Positions 58,704 through 64,000 of a stretch of 64,000 nucleotides of DNA are shown here, piece after piece (position 1 is the stretch's first letter; each line of letters begins with the position of its first letter). The DNA lies in contig JAJYOU010000004.1 of assembly GCA_021795965.1 (NCBI GenBank), positions 1 through 64,000 of the forward strand, given 5' to 3'. Below the pieces are notes generated by a model that searched no databases, had not been told where the DNA came from, and saw only the letters and a program-made list of their open reading frames with translations. The position numbers and the translations under genes are program-made. This DNA is from Chloroflexota bacterium (GTDB lineage Bacteria > Chloroflexota > Anaerolineae > Anaerolineales > Villigracilaceae).

Positions 58704-59249
58704 CTATTTCTCTTTGCGCTGCATTCCTGCTCGATCGATCAAATAGAAAAGGAAGAGTGTGATCAGAACGAATAGCAGGATGAATAAGAATGAATTGATA
58801 TTCCAAAGATCAGGCATTACGACATTTCCAATTTTTGCGATTGCATTAATTGGAGGAAATACATACTGGTAAGTCAATCCGAAGATCACTGCACCAGTTA
58901 AAAATCCAAGGAAACCAGGGACAATATAATCAAGCTTACCTTCACCGCCACCGGCGGCGCAGGTTCCCGGTCAGTAACCGCTTAGAGCCATTCCTATCCC
59001 AAAAATCAAACCGCCAATCACATTTCCTGCGATGTAAGTTGCTGGAACGGCTGGGAATTTGATCAATCCGAGCGCTCTAAAACCATATAGACCGATCATT
59101 GCAACGACCAATGCGGTCATCATGAATTTCAAAACAGCCATATCGGTAAAACGAAACGCCCCGACAATTTTGTTATATTTTGTGAGTCCGGCTTTATTCA
59201 AGGAAAAGCCAAAAAACAACCCAAGTCCTGCAGCAATCACGTAGTTCAT
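58704..59249 (-). CDS. YeeE/YedE family membrane transporter half with in-frame UGA (putative selenocysteine, GYUPGT)
   Basis: Reading through TGA at 58971-58973 gives GMALSGY-U-PGTCAAGGGEGKLDYIVPGFLGFLTGAVIFGLTYQYVFPP; family has Cys there; hairpin 18 nt downstream. Confidence 0.8.
58938..58964 (-). promoter_or_regulatory. bSECIS-like hairpin downstream of UGA
   Basis: mRNA ACCUGCGCCGCC-GGU-GGCGGUGAAGGU; loop G 18 nt after UGA. Confidence 0.65.
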
Positions 59250-59258
59250 GGTTTGCTC

Positions 59259-59792
59259 CTAATATCGCTTGCGATAAACGATCAATGCGGTCAGGATGCC
59301 TGAAGCAAACATTGCCGCAATGAATAAGAAAGCCGAAGGAGCCAAAAGCATTCCGCCCGAGATAGCCAAACCGCTCGTGCATCCGCCGGCGATCCCTGCG
59401 CCATATTCGAGAATAATGGCGCCAACAAAAGCCAGGACCCAACGCTTCCAGACCTGCGGTCCAAAGATCTTGGACCATTTGTCATCCCCAATCAAGCGCC
59501 ATTTGAAAGTGCCGCTTGTAAACGAAGCGAGCATTCCTCCGAAGAAAGTACCTACGAGAAGAACCACGCCCCAGGTGATTCCTGGCGGCATGATAAAGTT
59601 GAAATACATGTTGTTGAAAGCATCAGGTGCAACTGCTTTGCCGATCATTCCTGCCAGGTTTTCAAACGCTCCGGATGCGCCTAAAAGACTGTTGCTTAGC
59701 AATACTGCCAGAATTCCAACTATTCCGAGCAGGATCCCTGCGACGTAAGGGGACCATTCTTCTTTACGGATGTAATCCAAAACAAATTTCAT
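59259..59792 (-). CDS. YeeE/YedE family membrane transporter half (GGCTSG motif)
   Basis: ILEYGAGIAGGCTSGLAISGGMLLAPSAFLFIAAMFASGI; precedes the UGA-containing partner. Confidence 0.85.
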   Translation of the reverse strand: MKFVLDYIRKEEWSPYVAGILLGIVGILAVLLSNSLLGASGAFENLAGMIGKAVAPDAFNNMYFNFIMPPGITWGVVLLVGTFFGGMLASFTSGTFKWRLIGDDKWSKIFGPQVWKRWVLAFVGAIILEYGAGIAGGCTSGLAISGGMLLAPSAFLFIAAMFASGILTALIVYRKRY

Positions 59793-59796
59793 TTTA

Positions 59797-60711
59797 TTAT
59801 TCTCCTGCCAGTGCGAAGAGGATGGCTTGCGCTTCGCGATCAAGCCCTTTCATTCGCTGGATTAATTCAGGGTCAATGCGGGATAATGAGAGAAGTAATT
59901 CAGATGCACCTGCCGGGTTGGCGAGTATTTTTCCGAGCGCTCTACGTCCAACTGGATTAAGTTCTTTAATCTGGGGAAGAAGGGCGATCACATCGGCAGG
60001 ATAATCTTCAAGTTTGATTGCTTTGGTTCCAGTTGATGATGAAACTTCGGTTTGTACCGCTGCTCCACGCAACTTTTTTTCATTGAAATATACAAATGCA
60101 CCGCCAAAGACCACCAATAGGACAATCAAAGCCCCAACAATCATATTTCCCCAATTGATTGAGACCTTGCCCAGGACTGATTGATTGTATTGTTCAACGT
60201 AGTCAACAGTGCCGGGATTATTTTCAATGACGACCTGACCACTTGGAGGTGTGGTGGCGTTACTGTTGGCAGCGGGAGCGGCCTGGGTTGTTACAGCGGT
60301 GGCACTTCCGGCAGCGGCGGCTGCTCCTCCAGTGCCAATCGTTACTCCCAATTTATCAGCATAAATCTTTGCCCGATCCATGTAATCTTTGACATGGCAG
60401 GATTGGCAGGCTGCTTTTACATCTGAGAGTGGGGAAACCATGCCAGCATGGGCGGTCGCTTTATCAGTAGACTGTTGGTTTCCGCCATGACATATATAGC
60501 AGAAATCGCCGAAAGCATGCGATTGGTGCCATCCAGTCCCATCAGAATTGACGGGTTTCTGGGCTTGAACCTCATGACAGTTCTTACAGGAAGACGCCTG
60601 GGAACCGCATTGTGCACTAACTGGTTGAGCGAAAATAAGCCAGAAACCGGTTGCTAAGACCAGAAGTAACCCGGCTGCGGTTAATATAGCGTAATAATTC
60701 TTTCGCTGCAT
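59797..60711 (-). CDS. Membrane c-type cytochrome with three CXXCH motifs
   Basis: CKNCH, CYICH, CQSCH; TM helix; cytoplasmic helical tail. Confidence 0.82.
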   Translation of the reverse strand: MQRKNYYAILTAAGLLLVLATGFWLIFAQPVSAQCGSQASSCKNCHEVQAQKPVNSDGTGWHQSHAFGDFCYICHGGNQQSTDKATAHAGMVSPLSDVKAACQSCHVKDYMDRAKIYADKLGVTIGTGGAAAAAGSATAVTTQAAPAANSNATTPPSGQVVIENNPGTVDYVEQYNQSVLGKVSINWGNMIVGALIVLLVVFGGAFVYFNEKKLRGAAVQTEVSSSTGTKAIKLEDYPADVIALLPQIKELNPVGRRALGKILANPAGASELLLSLSRIDPELIQRMKGLDREAQAILFALAGE

Positions 60712-60741
60712 GCAAACCTCCTCGATGAAAAATTTGGGATT

Positions 60742-61083
60742 CTAATGATTATTTATTTCATTCATCAATAACGCGCGATGCGTGATCCTGTCACGCATAA
60801 CTCCACGCAGTAGATCCAACGCTTCGATCAAGCGAGTGTCAGTAAGTCTATAAGTAATCGAAACACCTTGCCGGCTTACTGCAACAAGCCCCCGGTCGCG
60901 CAGTATTTTCAGGTGGCGGGAGGTTGTCGGTTGAGGTATACCTAATTCAATGGTTAAATCAGTCACTGTGCGAGGAGCCTCATTCAGACTGTATAGAATC
61001 AGGATACGCGTCGGATCGGCTAATGCGAAGCAAAAATCAGCTTCTAACTGGGAAATTTCCTGTAAAAAAGTTTGAGTAATCAT
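60742..61083 (-). CDS. ArsR-family transcriptional regulator
   Basis: FCFALADPTRILILYSLNEAPRTVTDLTIELGIPQPTTSRHLKILRDRGLVAVSRQG. Confidence 0.88.
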   Translation of the reverse strand: MITQTFLQEISQLEADFCFALADPTRILILYSLNEAPRTVTDLTIELGIPQPTTSRHLKILRDRGLVAVSRQGVSITYRLTDTRLIEALDLLRGVMRDRITHRALLMNEINNH

Positions 61084-61928
61084 GGTCTATTTTTTATATA
61101 TTCGCATAAACGCATATTTCGTGATTAATATATCATTATTGTGATAATATGCACAATAGTTGTTTATGTCACTAAATCGATATTACATTATTCGTTGGGA
61201 ATCGGTTTTATTGATTTGTGATTAAATTTTGAATTTGATTTTCTTGAAATTGTTCGAACCGCCCTGAAAAAATAACTATTTAAATCGAAAATAAAATCAA
61301 ATAGGTTAGCAATCGCCAATTCCCCATACCATCTTTTTTTAGTTAAGCAACGTTTTCGAAATCTGTCGCGAAAATGTAAAATAACAGCTCCAGGCTGAAA
61401 CCTTTATCAATTCGTTTGGTTTTTATAAATTATCAGGTCCATTTTTGTTGGGGCATGTTCTAAGTTTAAAAATATTAACATCTCCAATGCCCATATTGTT
61501 TGGATTTTTGCGTAAGATTGTCCCTTTTTTTGAACCTTGCCCTCTTAGATAAAAAGAGATCGCCAGCGATCCTGAATTGTTTGAAGAATTTCTGGAAAAA
61601 TATTTTGTTCACTAGCAATCTTGTCGAGATTGAACGGATTTCTCTTACTGCCGGATCGGAAATTTATAAACGAAAGCAGCAGGTTTACTTCTAGCGGATT
61701 TTTTCATTAATATATTTTTAGAATTTATCTGCCTGGCGGAATGGTTTGAATACCAATTTTATCCCTTGAGCCGTGAACCTACCTGGTAATCACAATTCCT
61801 TTTTGATTTTGTCTTTCAAATTCAATTCAAGGTCTCGTTTGTACCCCTAAGTAAAAACACAAAAAAATAAATCCATTTGAAAAAAGATATCAATCAAATT
61901 AAATTAACTCTGCCCGACATTACCTTCT

Positions 61929-64000
61929 CTACTCATTCCCAATTATTTTTTGAATGAACTTGAGTTTCACAATTTCTGCGAACAAAATGCTGAGGAAACC
62001 CGTAAAAATCAGGAAGATAATTTCCCAACGGTGGAGATCTCCAAATTGGAACAAGATTCTCAAAGATGGAATCGTTAAAACCAGTGTTAGGAAAAACAAA
62101 GCCCCGCCTGTAACCCACCATTGTGCCTTGTTAGGGATTTTCAGGAGCTGAAGGATGGGTAATTTCTGCGACCGGTTGGAAAAAATCAAACCCAAATTTC
62201 CGATCACCAGGGAAAAAAATGCAAACATTCGGGCTTCCCCTTCGCCCAGATTCTGGTTGAGAGCGAAAAAATAAACACCAGCTACCACCACCAAAACGCC
62301 TAGTCCTTGTATTAAACCGGATATGACCATTGAACGATCGAAAATTGGGACGTCCAATTTTCTAGGGTTGCGTTTCATAATATCAGGTTCATCATTTTCT
62401 GTTTCAAAAACGATGGTGCAGGCTGGGTCGATAATTAATTCCAGGAAAAGCACATGGACAGGTAGAAGAGCCAGCGGCATTTTAAACAGCACCGGAATTA
62501 AAGACATACCTGCAATCGGGATATGTACCGAAAAAATAAATGACATCGCCTTCTTTAAGTTATCGAAAATTCTGCGTCCTATTCGAACTGCAGAAACGAT
62601 CGAAGCAAAATTATCATCTACCAGTACCAGGGCTGCAGATTCTCTCGCGACATCGGTGCCACGACTACCCATGGCAATCCCGATGTGGGCAGCTTTGAGT
62701 GCTGGAGCGTCGTTGACCCCATCGCCCGTCATTGCCACAACTTCACCGTTAGCTTTCAAAGCTTTTACAATTCGAAGTTTTTGTTCAGGAACTGCGCGGG
62801 CAAAAATACTGGTATTTTTAATCCGCTCTTTAAGTTCATCATCACTCATTAAATCCAGTTCTGCGCCGTTGATGATGTTATCAAGCGGTTTTAATCCTAT
62901 TTGATCGGCGATATTGATTGCAGTACCCGCATAATCTCCAGTAATCATGATCACTCGGATTCCTGCATCGTAACATTCCTTGACTGCAGCTGGAACTTCG
63001 GGGCGAATTGGATCTGCCAACCCTAACAAGCCAATAAATTTAAAATCAAAATCATGTTGGGCTTCGGGAAGCTTAACGCTATTGAATTCCGCCTTGGATA
63101 TTCCCAGAACCCTCAAACCCTTATTAGCCATGAGATCAATTTGATTATGTAGTGATTTAATTTGGTCTGCGTTGAAATGACAAAGATCCGCAATCGCTTC
63201 CGGTGCTCCTTTGGCCGCGATGATAAAAGTTTGTTGTGTTGTTGATCTCCACACATGAGACATTGCCAAAAGTTTTTCTGATAACGGATATTCGCGCATT
63301 AAATTCCAATCAGCATGCAAGTGTTCGGTATTAATCAGCGTTCTGCCCCCCAGTTCGTTAAGCGCTTTCTCCATTGGATCGAAAGGATCGGCAGGGGTTG
63401 CCAGGATGCCAAATTCAATTAGTTCATGGAACATTTCGGGCAATGTGCGCTGAGACAAACCCACTTCAAATAATTCATCATCGACCATCAAGTGTGTCAC
63501 GGTCATATGATTTTGGGTTAATGTGCCAGTTTTGTCTGTGCAAAGAACTGTAGCCGCTCCAAGCATCTCAATTGCTGGGACGCGACGGGTGAGAACATGT
63601 TTTTGTGAAATGCGCCAGGCACCCAGGGCTAAAAATACTGTCAGCACTACTGGAAATTCTTCAGGTAAAATCGCCATGGCGAGTGTGATTCCCGCAAGGA
63701 AACCGTGAAGCCAATCTGCATGGGTTAATCCATAAACGATTACAACCGCCGTGCACAATACCAACCCAATTAATGCAAAATTTCGCACAATTTTTCTGGT
63801 TTGCTGCTGTAAATTTGTGTCTTCAGGTTCTAGGGACTGTATCGCCTGACCAATTTTGCCAATTTCTGTGCTCATTCCGGTTGCAATAACCTGTGCCACC
63901 CCCTGTCCACCGATCACCATCGAACCAGAATAAATATAAGGTTGATCATCTCCACCTGGTCGGTCCATCTTGATCCGACCATCCCAGGATATTTTTCTGA
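61929..64000 (-). CDS. Cation-transporting P-type ATPase (N-terminus beyond the window)
   Basis: VLCTDKTGTLTQNHMTV; VIMITGDYAGTAINIADQIG; MTGDGVNDAPALKAAHIGIAMG; frame open to window edge. Confidence 0.93.
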   Translation of the reverse strand, partial: RKISWDGRIKMDRPGGDDQPYIYSGSMVIGGQGVAQVIATGMSTEIGKIGQAIQSLEPEDTNLQQQTRKIVRNFALIGLVLCTAVVIVYGLTHADWLHGFLAGITLAMAILPEEFPVVLTVFLALGAWRISQKHVLTRRVPAIEMLGAATVLCTDKTGTLTQNHMTVTHLMVDDELFEVGLSQRTLPEMFHELIEFGILATPADPFDPMEKALNELGGRTLINTEHLHADWNLMREYPLSEKLLAMSHVWRSTTQQTFIIAAKGAPEAIADLCHFNADQIKSLHNQIDLMANKGLRVLGISKAEFNSVKLPEAQHDFDFKFIGLLGLADPIRPEVPAAVKECYDAGIRVIMITGDYAGTAINIADQIGLKPLDNIINGAELDLMSDDELKERIKNTSIFARAVPEQKLRIVKALKANGEVVAMTGDGVNDAPALKAAHIGIAMGSRGTDVARESAALVLVDDNFASIVSAVRIGRRIFDNLKKAMSFIFSVHIPIAGMSLIPVLFKMPLALLPVHVLFLELIIDPACTIVFETENDEPDIMKRNPRKLDVPIFDRSMVISGLIQGLGVLVVVAGVYFFALNQNLGEGEARMFAFFSLVIGNLGLIFSNRSQKLPILQLLKIPNKAQWWVTGGALFFLTLVLTIPSLRILFQFGDLHRWEIIFLIFTGFLSILFAEIVKLKFIQKIIGNE

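Noticed and set aside
58704-59249. YedE pseudogene split into two ORFs by a stop codon
   Set aside because: The stop is TGA exactly at the conserved Cys column, the frame is intact on both sides and a bSECIS-like hairpin follows, so Sec insertion is preferred pending confirmation.
61100-61925. AT-rich intergenic region with a small ORF (61500-61694)
   Set aside because: No ribosome site, domain or repeat structure that I could support; left as intergenic.

Overview
The window looks like a Chloroflexota-type genome segment (inferred from gene style only). It has three parts. (A) About 1-20.8 kb is the right part of an integrated plasmid-like element. It carries a replication initiator with a DnaA-N-like domain, a DnaB-type helicase, ParA with a possible partner, a NYN-CSD protein, many small unknown or membrane proteins on the minus strand, an odd tRNA-like gene, a CI-like regulator, and a large serine recombinase at the right end. 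The initiator gene contains seven TTCCGTAA iterons at 22/23-bp phasing beside an AT-rich tract, which is a candidate intragenic origin. A second repeat cluster lies upstream of rep. (B) About 20.8-26.8 kb is an accessory hotspot. It holds an AT-rich three-gene operon NurA-like -> HerA-like -> DUF4338/DruA-like, a candidate anti-phage system, followed by two attC-like sites enclosing a broken methyltransferase cassette (CALIN-like). (C) About 27-64 kb is chromosomal-type metabolism: alpha/beta hydrolase, LLM oxidoreductase, a PrpB/PrpD/ABC-importer locus, two two-component systems, an AOR-family oxidoreductase, two molybdopterin oxidoreductase operons with multiheme cytochromes, a YeeE/YedE pair, an ArsR-type regulator and a partial P-type ATPase. 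One YeeE/YedE gene has an in-frame TGA at a conserved Cys (GY-U-PGT), followed at the right distance by a bSECIS-like hairpin, so it is a strong selenoprotein candidate. Best leads: the DruA-HerA-NurA operon, the seleno-YedE, and the intragenic iteron origin.
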